From Adiantum capillus-veneris (lineage: Eukaryota > Streptophyta > Polypodiopsida > Polypodiales > Pteridaceae), in NCBI GenBank assembly GCA_014529385.2, contig CM043953.1, positions 69,544,372-69,608,371 on the forward strand: a DNA stretch of 64,000 nt. The letters run 5' to 3'. Below the pieces are notes generated by a model. The model searched no databases. It saw only the letters and a program-made list of their open reading frames with translations, and was not told where the DNA came from. The translations under genes and the position numbers were made by a program. Position 1 is the stretch's first letter. Every line of letters starts with the position of its first letter. Below, piece after piece: positions 33,600-44,393 of the stretch.

Positions 33600-34453
33600 G
33601 ACATTGAATCTTCCACAAACTTAAAGTAGGTATTGGAGGAAAGGATTTTGAATAGCAAAGTTGAGTTTACCTTGGGTGACGTTCTTCGCATTGCTAAACG
33701 CAAGTTTCATGAAGAAATCATAGATATCATAAAAAGAAAGAGGCAAATCTCATTTAGTCTATTCCTCCACACTCCGAGGGTGAAGGGGAGTCACTGAAGG
33801 CACATGTGATACATGTCCAAGAGAGTGATTGTGATGACAGTGTGGTAGGATTCTACCAGTATTCTCAAAGAGATGCACATGCTAGATTTGCAGATGATGA
33901 TGATGAAGATGAAGCCTCCTATAAAAGCCACTACTCCAAAAGTCATTAGGCAAGAGCTACAACAGAAACTTTAGTCAAGGTGGGTGATCTTGAGGAGCCA
34001 TATGTTGCATTGATAGATTGTGGCTCTGAAATCAATCTTATGTCCAAGAGTCTTTACATGAAGGGCAAGTGGCCGATAGATACATACCATGGGTGGATGA
34101 TCAAAGCTACAAATAACTCATCAGGAGATCTGTATGGGGCTTGTCCAAGTGTAGTGACGATTGGTAATGTAAAAGATGAGCAAAATTTCTTTGTGTAGGA
34201 GATATCTACCTATCCTCTTATCCTTGGGCAACCATACATCACATCCATCCGCATGAAAACAAAGGTCTTGGATTATGGTTCTGCTTATGCCAGGGTAAAT
34301 AGCAGAGATGGGAAGCGAGCTGTGCAATTTTTTATTGTGTGTGTGAATCAGGAGAGGAACCACGATAGTCTTCGTGAATATCCTCTACCAAAAGCGAACA
34401 AAGAGTTCAAAGAGTACAGGGAGACAAGGGGTTTTGGCCATGTACCATTGTAA
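33600..34453 (+). pseudogene. Gypsy aspartic protease region remnant
   Basis: Upstream block VLEERILNSKVEFTLGDVLR (about 33629-33690) and FHEEIIDIIKRKRQ precede the protease. The active site reads VALIDCGSEINLMS (about 34003-34044): D-C-G rather than the usual D-S/T/H-G, with EIN conserved. Downstream YPLILGQPYITSIRMKTKVL (34213-34270) and ARVNSRDGKRAVQFFI continue the fold. A stop at 34196-34198 (FFV-stop-EISTYP) interrupts it. The stretch 33865-33950 encodes an Asp/Glu-rich linker. Confidence 0.85.
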
Positions 34454-34689
34454 AGCAGGATTGCAATGGTACAAGAAGAAAAAGATTCTCGCCTGACCCA
34501 AATCAAGAAGAAGCTTTTTCTAGAGGTTTCAGGGATTAACAGAGCATGGGTCAGTATGTTTTATGAATTTTGAGGATATGAAAAGAGTGCACAACAATAT
34601 GCATATAATGTACAAAAATACATGAAGGAAAATGGTTTCGTAGAGAATAGTGAATGCCTTTGAGGTTTCTTTGAACGACTTTCTCATGT

Positions 34690-35710
34690 AGATACTATGA
34701 TTGAGCTTCAGGCAATAATGGACTCTAGCATGCAAGATGGAACCCATGTTGTGGAAGTATGCTCTATAGAAATGTATGATGTGATTGAGGATTTTGAAGA
34801 TAAAAAAATTTTCAATGATAATGAACGACCAGAAGTGCCTGTGGAGACCAAGTACAAAATGGTGGCAAAGAAAGTGAGACCAATGGCCTTACCTTTACCA
34901 TCAAATTGCAGGGAAAAGCTAAAGAAAGCTTCTTTGCAGCCAAATCTTAGGGATCCAAAAAGAACTGGAAACAAGTTTACAATGGAATCCCTACAAGAGG
35001 AGAAGAAGAGTTTTAAAGAAATGCTTTCAAGACATGGTAAGGCTTTTTCTTTCTAGCCACATGAGATAGGATGTGTTGATCCTATTGTTGTTGCAGCTAT
35101 GGTGATCTTCACTATCCCTCATGTACCTTGGAATCTACATCCAATCTCGGTTCCAAAAGCACATTTTCCAAAGTTGATAGAACTACTCAATGAAAAGATT
35201 GGCATGGGTATTTTGGAGCCTTCTTGTGCGCCATATTCAAACAAGTGGTTCATCGTGCCTAAGAAGAATGGATCTTTGCGATTCATACAAGATATGCAAC
35301 CTGTAAATAAGGTTACCATTGGGAATGTGGGTACAGGACCAATAGTGGATGAATTTATAGAGGTGTTTGTAGGAAGGTCAATTTACTCAATGGTGGATCT
35401 CTATTCAAGGTATGATCAATTTTAGCTAGATGTTGTGAGTAGAGATCTGACAACTATGAAAACACATTTAGGGTTGGCAAGGATGTGTATCTTACCTCTA
35501 GGAGCAACAAATTCAATTGCACATATGATGAATGGGATAAACAAGGTTCTACGTGACTTCATATCTCAAATCACAATGCCATTTCTTAATAATGTGCCTA
35601 TCAAAGGATGTGAAGACAAAGACAAAGATGAAGCTATGGATTCAAGAGGTGCCATAAGTTTGTTGCAAACCATATCAAAGACTCTGAGAAGATTTTTTCA
35701 AGGCTGAAAG
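34690..35710 (+). pseudogene. Gypsy reverse transcriptase remnant, catalytic Asp pair replaced
   Basis: After a linker (34697-35056, KMVAKKVRPMALPLPSN), RT blocks are IPHVPWNLHPISVPKAHFPK, LLNEKIGMGILEPSCAPYSN (35180-35250), WFIVPKKNGSLRFIQDMQPV and SMVDLYSRYDQF-stop (35391-35424). FVGRSIYSMVDLYSRYDQF holds the first catalytic Asp. The second motif reads ISQITMPFLNNVPIKGCED (about 35566-35623): at the place of the two catalytic aspartates stand N-N. Reverse transcription by this copy would fail even without its stops (35423-35425, 35705-35707). Confidence 0.88.
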
Positions 35711-36475
35711 AAGTTAATCTTACTCTGTCATGACAAAAACCTATATTTGAAGTTAATGAAGTGTTGATGGTGGGGCATATGTGTGGCCCTTATGGTAGAA
35801 GGCCTTGTCCAAAAAAGATGGATGCAATAAAAAACATGAAAGAAACATGTACAACTGTAACTGAATTTCAAAGACTTATTTGTGTTTGTGTCTTCTATCT
35901 TATTTGGATGCCACATTGTGCACATGTAGCAGATCCCCTATATAGGTTGTTGAGAAAGAATCAGAAGTTTCAATGGGAAGAAGAGAACAAAAGCAATGAG
36001 GAAGCTAAAGAAGATATTTCTTTCATCACCAACCTTGAGAAAGGTAAATTATGCATGTGAAAGACATGTCATTGTGACTGTGGACATGAGTCCTACTAGG
36101 ATAAGATGGACAGTAGGGCAAGATGAATGAAGGAAAAAGGTATGTGGTGAGATTTGGAGCCAAGATTTTGAGTTCTCGCGAATGAGATTATGCGCAAGTG
36201 AAAAGGGAATTATGGGGAGCGGTCACATCATTGAGATGTGACAAGGAGTACTTGCTCTACTACCCATCAATGGTTGATAGGGGCATCAGTGGTTGTGGAA
36301 ACTGATTGTTTGCCTCTTCTTGAAATGATTATCAATTGTTTGACTTTTGATATTGCAATGTTGCGATGGATAGCCTACATAAATCCCTTGAATCTTGAGT
36401 TCATCATATTGCAGGGAAGGAAAACCCAATGGTAAATATGCTTTCTAGGGCAAGGTATGAGGATGAATAGGACAT
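35711..36475 (+). pseudogene. Gypsy RNase H region remnant
   Basis: Blocks seen: RPCPKKMDAIKNMKETCTTV (35803-35862), ADPLYRLLRKNQKFQWEE (35929-35982, the conserved connection region), and VVVETDCLPLLEMIINC (36289-36342) with an Asp in the RNase H-like position. LRWIAYINPLNLEFIILQGR (36364-36423) follows. Frames change near 36060, 36230 and 36440. Confidence 0.8.
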
Positions 36476-36639
36476 GATTGTTGAGGGATATGATGTATGC
36501 ACAAATTTTTACACTATTGCTTGTGCAAAGAATAATCAATGATCATGCATGTTTTGTGTCTTCACTTGAGTCCTTTTCAAAGGGAGTTATATGAGGGTGA
36601 ATGGCTCTTGACATGTCACTACTTGAGTACTTTGTATAA

Positions 36640-37955
36640 GTAGGATGATTGAATTGAGAACAGGAATTTAAGAGGAAGAAAAGCATATGGATACTTCTTG
36701 AGTGATGGCTACTTATGGAAGCATCCTAAATGAAGAGATGAAACACCATTGCGGGTAGTATGCGAGAAGGTTACTCAACAACAAATAATCAAGGAGTTCC
36801 ATGAAAATTATGGGCAAGACATTGAGGTGTATGGGTAACAGTTACCAAAGTAAAAGAAAGCTATTGGTGGAAAGGGATGTATAAGGATGTGACTGATTTT
36901 GTGGAGTCTTGTGTGACATGCCAAATGTATTCAAATATACGGCATCGTGATGGACTACATCCTACGTATCCATTGGCCATGCATTACAAATGGATTGTGG
37001 ACTTGGTCACAATGCCTTTGGTACTTTGGCAAATGAGGTATTTGGTGCTTGCAAGATAAGATTTGTCCAATCAAGTTGAAGGGCGTGCATTGAGGACAAA
37101 GAATACAGAAGCTATATGTAAATTCCTACTTGATGAAGTGATCTGTCCCTATGGATGTATGGGAAAAATAACTGCAGATAGAGAAAAACTAGATGTTGAT
37201 GAAGCAAGGGAATTCTTCTCTAGAATGGGTATCAAGCTAGCTTTAACATGTGCTTATGACCCAGAGGGCAATGGCAAGAGTGAAAGAGGGGATCCCCCAA
37301 TAATCAAAGCTTTAGCTAAGGATTGTGAAGGTAAGCTTGGAGATTGGCCAAGGTTACTACCATTTGCATTGTGGGCTAACCATACGACACATAGTTCCGT
37401 CACTAGCTATATGTATGTTGAATTGATGTATGGTCAAAAACATGTGATGCCAATTGAAGATGTAGTTCTTACATGGAATGTATTGCCATGGGAATATGGA
37501 ATGAATAGAGAAGACCTTCTTGCATTGTGCATACGACAATTGGAAAGAAGGCTTGAAGACATTGAGCTTGCAAAAGCTCGACTAAAAGATGCAAGGTTGA
37601 AAAAAAAAGACAGATTTGACAAGAGACACAGGCTCATACCAAAAGCCATTGAAGAGGGAGATTGGGTATTGGTGTACAATAGTAACCTTGAAAACCGGCA
37701 CTCTAAAACAAGGAATCTTGCAAAGAGATGGTTTGGTCCTTATGTTGTCAAGCATGTGCATGAAAATGCAACTTACACCTTGCGTGAATTGGATGGGAAA
37801 TGAAAATTCCCATTGCAGGAAAGAGGGTTAAATTGTTCAAAAGAAGAGGGGATGCTGATCCATTTGATGCACAACCTAGTGAAGAGGATGATGGATGTAA
37901 CTATATGAAAATTGAGGATGAGAGTGAAGATGTGGTGTCTGACCATGAGTTTTAA
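36640..37955 (+). pseudogene. Gypsy integrase remnant with basic/acidic tail
   Basis: The zinc-binding region is damaged: KEFHENYGQDIEVYG near 36790-36835, then FVESCVTCQMYSNI (36898-36940), keeping C-x2-C. The core has IVDLVTMP (first Asp, about 36991), KITADREKLDVDEAREFFSR (second Asp, about 37168-37227) and YDPEGNGKSERGDPPIIKAL (catalytic Glu, about 37255-37314). The long frame 37063-37803 (246 codons) continues through LLPFALWANHTTHSSVTSYM to the C-terminal WFGPYVVKHVHENATYTLRE. A one-base shift at about 37800 leads to IPIAGKRVKLFKRR and an acidic tail ending in TAA at about 37953. Best-preserved part of the element. Confidence 0.9.
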
Positions 37956-38000
37956 TGCTTAACAAACGTTGTTGTGGCACAAACCGGAGGATGTGCACGT

Positions 38001-38014
38001 TCAAAGGGGGTGGA
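38001..38014 (+). promoter_or_regulatory. Polypurine tract of the gypsy element
   Basis: tcaaagggggtgga abuts the 3' LTR start (TGTCATG, 38015). Confidence 0.75.
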
Positions 38015-38998
38015 TGTCATGATGTGGCACGTACATAGTGTGAAATAAAAAATTCACCTCACTTTTGACACCTTTTGATGCATGTGAATAAAATCAATCA
38101 TGTACATATTTTGATATATGTTGAAGCAACTACTGCGATCACTATCATGTACATACCTATCTGGGGAATCGTGGCCCTGGATGTGGCGCCTTTGCATGCT
38201 TTTCCACTTGATAAGATGCCTATTTTGGTTTTATGATGTACATATTCCAAGTGTTTCATGGTGGCACACTCATCTCGCCTATAAGGACTGATGGGGTCAA
38301 AAACTTCCAAAAAAGGCGTTGTCGCAGAATTGCATGGGAAGTGACCCAAAATGGAATATTGATTCTTTTTTGGGTAAAAAATGAGCTGAAAATGTCCTAG
38401 TTTTAGTATAGAGTGGGAAAATGGCCTAATAATTGACACATCAGCTAAAAATACTATGGGGAAGAGAGTGAAGGCTTCTTTTTAGTGGGAAAACCTGCAA
38501 TTTTTCTCTACTGTGCAATTGCTTCCATGGTTGCTCAATCTATGTGTAGTGCAGTCCCGCCTCTTCACAATCTTGTATCTAAGCTTGTGAGGGAGTGAAT
38601 TAGGGTTTCCCCTTTTCAAAGTGGTGTGTGGGATTCAATATAGAAGCTCTTAAATCTCTGAAAAATAAGAAAAGGGTCTCCGTGAAGGTGGAAGCTCGTG
38701 TTTTCCTTTCAACTGTTTGAAGTTACGACTATAATTGGGGGCGAGGCTACATGTTTCCATCAAAGAGGTTTGGGTTGTGAATGGAATTTGTGCTTTTATG
38801 AGAGTTGAAGTTTCATGGATGAAAGTTTAGTGATCTAATGAATTGCTCCTTTTAAGTAAAATTGGATGTGAATTGATGATTCTTTCATCACAAACTTGTC
38901 TACGAAAACAAGCAATTTCCAATTGTGACTCTCACGAACTCTCACATTGAGAGGTTTTGCACCTTCCTAGCTAGACCGCACACTGTCCCGACATTGTC
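38015..38998 (+). repeat. 3' LTR of the gypsy element (~0.98 kb)
   Basis: Matches the 5' LTR over its length with several deletions. For example, the 5' copy has a longer region around 31620-31770 (tcacgaatgctttt ... cataggttttgc). It ends ...CCCGACATTGTC before the target duplication aatgt. Confidence 0.85.
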
Positions 38999-39450
38999 AA
39001 TGTAGTTTTGCACACAAAGAAGTTTATCCACCACCATCAATACCTTCACAATAATCTGCATGGTTGCAACATAATGTTGCATTTTGGAGGTAAAGGCATC
39101 TATGCGGGCATCTGTGATTGGGGATCAACATCCAATTTTCTCACCACCAAGACATTTCCAAGGCTTATATCCCTATCATCGGAGAACAATGAAAAGCAGG
39201 AGAAAGACTACCCCTGAGCTACACTGGAATGCATATCTACCAAGCCTCCCCTTTTCTCTAGGGAGACTAATGTATACACTGTATGCCACACTTTGTTATC
39301 ACATATTTAAAGGTTTCTCAGAGCTTCTAGAACCTAAGAAAAAACTTTTTGTAAAAAAAATCGCCACCTAATCTATAAAAAAGTCATGCTCCCAGAAGAA
39401 GATCCAACGCATTTGACTTATCTCTATGGTGATTTTGTACCTAGTTCTAG
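38999..39450 (+). pseudogene. Kinase-like pseudogene, C-lobe (downstream of gypsy insertion)
   Basis: Reading from the target site gives VVLHTKKFIHHHQYLHNNLH then GCNIMLHFGGKGIYAGICDWG (about 39004-39120). This resembles a protein-kinase catalytic loop (H-x-D-L-H-x-x-N, here with Asn for the catalytic Asp) and activation motif (DWG for DFG). After a frameshift, ATLECISTKPPLFSRETNVY matches the position of the APE and alpha-F Asp region. LPEEDPTHLTYLYGDF (about 39391-39440) recalls the conserved DPxxRPT block near the end of kinase domains. Stops and frameshifts mark it as dead. No transmembrane or other domain seen. Confidence 0.55.
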
Positions 39451-39509
39451 TCTACGACCAGGTCTATGACCAGCAATGATTGAATATAAATCTCATGTTT
39501 TGCATACAT

Positions 39510-39850
39510 TTTTAAGTGAATTATGAAGTTTAATTGACTTAAGTGATGTAAGTGGATTATGTGATTTAATAACTTGAAAGATTAAGTGATTCAAGTGAAT
39601 TAACTGATTTTAATGACTTGAGTGATTATGTGATTCAAGTGGTTTTAATGACTTTAGTGATTAAGAGATTCAAGTGGTTTTAATGACTTCAGTGATTAAG
39701 TGACCCAAGTGAGCTAAGTGATTTTAATCACTTGAGTGATTAAGTGATTTAAGTGAATTAAGTGATGTTGATGACTTGAGAAATTAAGTGATTTCAATGA
39801 CTTGAGATTAAGAGAATTACGTAATGTATTATGTATGTGATTTTAATGAC
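39510..39850. repeat. Short-period repeat of AAGTGATT-type words
   Basis: About 30 variants of (t/a)aagtgatt, gacttgagtgatt and ttcaagtg occur with 10-base and 30-35-base periodicities. Non-coding; could be an expanded intron of the locus interrupted by the two retrotransposons. Confidence 0.8.
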
Positions 39851-40245
39851 ATATGATATTAGCGGCTTTAGAGAATCTATTTCGATTGCACTGTATTGGT
39901 TTGCAATTATGACCGAAGAATTAGATTGTGAACAAGCTCAAATCATCTTTCGAACAGAGAAAATTTGTTGTAGCTCCCAAGACTTGACCGTCATCGTACA
40001 GATACAAGAAGACAAAGGTGAGCTTGAAGGTGAGATGTTGATCTTGAAAGAGTGTAGAAAGTTGTGCAACAATCACTTCATGCTCAACAGTCTGTTTACG
40101 GTCAGTGGTAGCGCTAAGAGAGGACATCGTTGAAGCTATCTGACCTCCAGCATATGGGATTGGCAAGGGTGCTCCTACAATGGCTCATATGTTAAGAGCG
40201 ATCTCTACAAAAAAATAATCAAGTAGCCATCTACTTTGTTTAATA
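39851..40245. other. Coding-like but unassigned stretch
   Basis: The plus frame 39831-40133 includes EELDCEQAQIIFRTEKICCS and EGEMLILKECRKLCNNHFML. The minus strand is also open (39921-40166). No domain recognised. It may be a further exon of the disrupted locus. Confidence 0.25.
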
Positions 40246-40657
40246 GTGCTATGTCCAATCCATCTTGAGAAGGCGAGTGAATTGGGACAATTGTCCACAC
40301 ATAGCCGACATTGTCATGGTCAAATTGCGGACAAGGTGTTTGCCAGCATGGAGAACACTCCCCCACCTCCCCTCAAACATCCAGTTGCCTTACTTTGTGA
40401 GGAAAATAAAGTTATCGAGACCATGGCAACACAAGGGATAGAGCTTGCAAGACAAAATGAGACAATGGTAGGCCTTTAAGCAGCCATTGTAGACCTAAAA
40501 AACAGGCTGCGAATTTCAGAGAACAAGCTACAAATTTCAAAGAACAAGGGTACTCGTTACTTTGCACCATACGGAGCGTTTCCAGAAGAGGACAATGCAA
40601 CAATGCAGGCCTTCAAAGCATGCCCAAGTGGATCGTCACTCAAGCCATACAAATTTA
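40246..40657 (+). pseudogene. Coiled-coil ORF, 5' part, cut by the copia insertion
   Basis: The plus frame gives DKVFASMENTPPPPLKHPVA, LLCEENKVIETMATQGIELA and, past one stop (40477-40479), AAIVDLKNRLRISENKLQIS, a heptad-like segment. PYGAFPEEDNATMQAFKACP and SSLKPYKF follow. The frame is interrupted at 40657 by the copia element. Across the element it continues for 15 residues (RLSNIMGDFAQSLN in part) to a TGA at 45830-45832. Intact continuity on both sides of a target duplication suggests this was an open frame when the copia inserted. Family not recognised; it might be the tail of the kinase-like gene upstream. Confidence 0.45.
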
Positions 40658-40884
40658 TGTTGGAATTAGGGTTGCAGAGAAACACACACGGCTTGGAGAA
40701 GACGAAGGAAGCTCAAGGTACACAATAGAGAATGTGTTACTAAGTGTGCAATGGAAAGATAGATAGCCCTAGAGTGATGGGCGTATATACAATGCACGGG
40801 GGAAAAAACCTCCTAAAGAGGGAAAAAATGCCCCGGCGGTCCTAGTGTGTTCACACACATCACTACCACATGTATATGGTAACA
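40658..40884 (-). repeat. 3' LTR of the copia element (227 bp)
   Basis: On the plus strand it runs TGTTGGAATTAGGG ... ATATGGTAACA, with inverted TGTT/AACA ends. The minus-strand transcript would read TGTTACC ... TTCCAACA. Confidence 0.93.
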
Positions 40885-40897
40885 AATCCCCCCTGGA
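40885..40897 (-). promoter_or_regulatory. Polypurine tract of the copia element
   Basis: Plus strand aatcccccctgg next to the LTR, i.e. ccaggggggatt on the coding strand. Correct position for plus-strand priming. Confidence 0.75.
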
Positions 40898-40959
40898 ATG
40901 ATGTGGTGAACAAGAGCTGGCACATGAGTAAAGGGAAGTGCCATGCCCTGAGGATAGGA

Positions 40960-41712
40960 TCAGTCCACAAAGGGGAGCAAGCCCAAAGCTTTGCGGAAAG
41001 CTTCAAGCTTCTCACGAGACAATGCCTTTGTGAAAAGATCTGCAAGGTTGTCCTGTGTTGGCACATAAGCCAAGCTGATCTCTCGTGCTGAGAGCCTCTC
41101 CTTGACATAGTGGTAATGCACCTCAATGTGCTTTGTGCGAGCGTGAAAAACTCGGTTCCTCGCAACTGCCAATGCGCTCTGAGTGTCAGTGTAGATAGTG
41201 TTGGCAGTGTCCTGTCCAACACCCAAATCAGCCATAAGGCGTCTGAGCCATACACACTCAACCGTAGCTGTGAAGACTGCCCTGTACTCAGCCTCACAAC
41301 GCGAAGTGGACACAGTAGGTTGCTTCTTGCTCAACCATGATATACATGAACTTCCAAGCATGAAACAAAAACCACTTGTGGACACTCGCGTGTCAAAACA
41401 ACCAGCCCAATCTGAGTCCGAAAAAGCATGTAAGTCTGGGGGCAATGATCCCCCCTTGGGATAAAACAAGCCAAGATGTAAAGTGCCACGAAGGTAGCGA
41501 AAAATCCTCTTGACAGCCTGCCAATGCTTAGACCCTGGGCTATGCATAAATCTGCTGACCTGTGAGACTGCAAACTGAATATCCGGCCTCGTGTTGCATA
41601 CATAAATGAGGCAGCCAACAGCAGTTTGGTAAAGAGTGACATCAGCAGGATCACCAGCATCATGTAGACTCAACTTCAACCTGTTTCCATGGGAGTGGCA
41701 ATAGGTTTGCAA
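40960..41712 (-). pseudogene. Copia RNase H (end of pol)
   Basis: Open frame of 250 codons. It begins in the RT/RNase H junction (DVTLYQTAVGCLIYVCNTRP) and contains HAFSDSDWAGCFDTRVSTSG, RCEAEYRAVFTATVECVWLR and NTIYTDTQSALAVARNR. These hold the D, E and D of the RNase H active site. HIEVHYHYVKERL and DLFTKALSREKLEAFRKALG close the protein, a normal copia C-terminus. It is offset by one base from the RT frame (near 41693), the result of a single-base loss in KPIATPMETG-LKLS. RNase H removes the RNA strand during reverse transcription. Confidence 0.92.
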
Positions 41713-42638
41713 TCCTCAAGTCCAAACTTACATAGCAATGTCTCTATGTAACTTTTCTGACACAAGGCAATACCACCATCACACTGCTTAAACTGTATAC
41801 CCAAGTAATGATGCAACAGCCCCAAATCTTTCATCTTGAAAGTAGCATTCAAATCAGCCTTAAATTCAGCAATATGTCTCTCATTTGGTCCAGTGATCAG
41901 CATGTCATCAACATAAAGAACCACAATGAGAAGTACATCACCCTCATGCTTTACATACAATGTTCTTTTTGTTGGACTGTTACGAAAGCCTCGTTTAACC
42001 AAATGAGTGTCAGCTTTCTCATACCAAGCACGAGGAGATTGCTTCAACCCATACAAAGCCTTCTTACATCTGCACACTTTGTCCTCTTGTCCTTTTATGA
42101 CAAAACCGCGAGGCTGCGTTACATAAACTTCCTCAAATATGTCACCATTCAAGAAAGCAGTAACAATGTCTGATTGATGTACATCCCAACCAAAATGAGC
42201 TGCCAATGCACATAGAAAACGCACAGTAGTCATACGACAAGTGGGAGCAAAAGTCTCTTCATAATCTATGCCTTTTTGCTGTGCATAACCCTTTGCAACA
42301 AGTCGAGCCTTATGGCGATCGATCTCACCATCCGGCTTGCGTTTCAACTTGTAAACCCACTTCGTACCAATGGCCTTTTTTCCAGAAGGCAAATCACATA
42401 AAGTCCATGTGTCATTTTCTATAAGTGCATCATATTCTGATTGCATGGCAGCCATCCAATTTTCTGAATTCTGTGCTTCATCAAAAGACACAGGCTCCTC
42501 AACATCATGTAAGCTAGACACAGCCAAAGCATAACAATCTGATGCATAAGATGCATGGCGAGATCCTGAAGGAGTACGACTAGACAAAGGTGCATCCAAT
42601 TTACTGTCACGCAAAGTGTGCACCAACCATTTTGGCAT
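41676..42638 (-). pseudogene. Copia reverse transcriptase
   Basis: 320 open codons. The RVT_2 domain starts about residue 75 (ENDTWTLCDLPSGKKAIGTK). The first catalytic Asp is in QSDIVTAFLNGDIFEEVYV (about residue 157), then CKKALYGLKQSPRAWYEK (about 191). The YVDD box is VVLYVDDMLITGPN (residues 242-245), intact. It ends by frameshift at PIATPMETG. Upstream it is in the same frame as integrase but separated by a TAA at about 42711-42713 (GVS-stop-NVLEQP). The domain itself is complete, unlike that of the gypsy element at 34690. Confidence 0.93.
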
Positions 42639-42713
42639 ACCTCTAGCCTGCTCATTTTCAGCCCTTTCCTTATCATGTACATCTGCATCAGTAATAGGCT
42701 GTTCTAAAACATT

Positions 42714-43658
42714 TTAAGAAACCCCCATAGGCTGTACATTTGCCTCATTGGAACTTACATTCGTATTTCCACCACTGAAAAGAGGCAACAAAGTGTCATA
42801 AATGTCCTGTGAGCTTACATTACTGTCTCTAGTACATGACAGCAAGGGCTGAACAGAATCTTCCACAAACACTACATCCTGAGAAACCAGAATACGTTTT
42901 GTTTGCGGATGATACAACCTGTAACCTTTGCTTTCAGCACTATAACCAACAAAAATACATTTGACAGCCTTATCATCCAATTTTTTGTGCTGCACTTGTG
43001 GCACCAAAGCATATGCCAAACAGCCAAAAACACGCATGTGCTCAATAGAAGGTTTTCTATCATGCCATGCTTCATATGGAGTAATAGACTGCAAAGCTTT
43101 CGTAGGACACCTGTTAAGTACATAAGTGGCACACATGATGGCCTCAAGCCAAAAAGAATGCGGTAAAGCTTGACTTTTGACCATACATTGTGCCATTTCC
43201 GTTAGTGACCTGTTTTTCCTCTCAGCAACACCATTTTGCTGAGGTGTATAAGGCACTGTACATTGGTGTTTTATCCCACGACTAGCCAGAAATGCATTAA
43301 ATTCATGAGACATATACTCCCCCCCTCGATCAGAACGGAGGGTGCCCATAGTACATTTCGAGACATTTTCAGCCATAGCCAGAAATTGTTTGAAGCACAT
43401 AAAAACTTTGGACTTCGCTTTAAGTGGAAATACCCATGCATGCCTGGAGTAATCATCAATGAAAGTCACGAAGTACAGGTAATTGCCCAAGGACGGAGTT
43501 TGCATGGGCCCACAAACATCACTATGCACAAGTTGCAACCTGCATGTGGCCCGAACTGAACCATCCTTTGGAAATTTAGAACGCTGCATCTTACCCAAAA
43601 TACAGCCTTCACAAACATGTTTGACAGGTGCTTCAAGAGGCGGCAAAGAAGCAACCAT
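42714..43658 (-). pseudogene. Copia integrase
   Basis: 314 open codons. CEGCILGKMQRSKFP supplies the second half of the HHCC zinc site. The catalytic triad is present: HSDVCGPMQTPSLGNYLYFV (Asp), GTLRSDRGGEYMSHEF (Asp) and YTPQQNGVAERKNRSLTEMA (Glu). The C-terminal GKGYRLYHPQTKRI-like region reads SKGYRLYHPQTKRILVSQDV. The frame is continuous with the protease ORF upstream except for a TAA at about 43665 that lies between the HH and CC halves of the zinc site. Integrase inserts the cDNA into the genome. Confidence 0.93.
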
Positions 43659-43664
43659 ATCAGA

Positions 43665-44393
43665 TTACTGCAAATGCAGCAAACTGGCAAAATTCAGATG
43701 ACCAAAACGTGCATGCCAAAGTTTTGCATCTGAAATAGCCCTTGAATTTGCAACAACATTTGCAAAATTTTGTCCACACTTGTCATACAAAGTGAGCTTA
43801 TACATCCCACGGCACAAAAGCCGAGATGCAACAATTTCATCACCGAAACTGAGATCATGAACTGTACATCTGTCATCCAGAAATTTGACTACAAGTCCAA
43901 GTCTAGCAAGTGCGGATACAGACAAGAGATTTTTCTTGATCCCAGGTACATAAAGTGCATCAACAAGTGTGAAGGAACTGCCATTAGCAGTAGTGAGCAT
44001 AATCTTTCCAACTCCTTGAACTGGATAAGAGGCGTTGTTGGCACAAGTGACTGAATTCCCATGAGGGACAGACTCGAGAGAGGTAAACAATTCACGATGT
44101 GAGGTAATGTGCTTTGTAGCACCACTGTCGAAATACCACACATGTGAATCTGCAGCAACTGACAAGCATGCATCATGGACAACAGGATTGTAAGTGCACT
44201 CTGCGCTAAAAGCCCATTCTGCATCAACATCAGAATCACAATCTCCTTTCACAGAACACTCAACAATGGCTGCATTTGTAGTGGAACCAGCATTTGCAGT
44301 GGAACCACCCTCTTTCTTCTTAGCCTCTTTGGCCTTCAACTTAGGACACGACTTGATCAAGTGATCATTGGCTTTACAATAATGGCAACGCAT
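43665..44393 (-). pseudogene. Copia zinc knuckle, protease and GAG-pre-integrase
   Basis: 242 codons. The CCHC knuckle CHYCKANDHLIKSC lies at residues 3-16. A Lys/Glu linker and an acidic stretch follow, then the protease HVWYFDSGATKHITSHRELF (Asp-Ser-Gly intact, about residue 92), TCANNASYPVQGVGKI and FTLVDALYVPGIKKNLLSVS. The GAG-pre-integrase segment is GMYKLTLYDKCGQN and AKLWHARFGHLNFASLLHLQ. In frame with the last gag block upstream (44870-44538) but for a TAG at about 44535. Confidence 0.92.

Larger units (their letters stand above)
30645..38998 (+). mobile_element. Ty3/gypsy retrotransposon, complete in outline but inactive
   Basis: A related LTR pair (30645-31820 and 38015-38998) flanks gag, protease, reverse transcriptase, RNase H and integrase in the Ty3/gypsy order. 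A polypurine tract aaagggggtgga ends at 38014. The five-base word aatgt lies at 30640-30644 and again at 38999-39003, which is the expected target duplication. The LTR ends are not a clean TG...CA: TGTC...GACA would place the right end at 38993, five bases short of the duplication. Coding regions carry many stops and frameshifts. The gag and integrase motifs resemble elements I associate with mosses, lycophytes and ferns. Confidence 0.9.
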
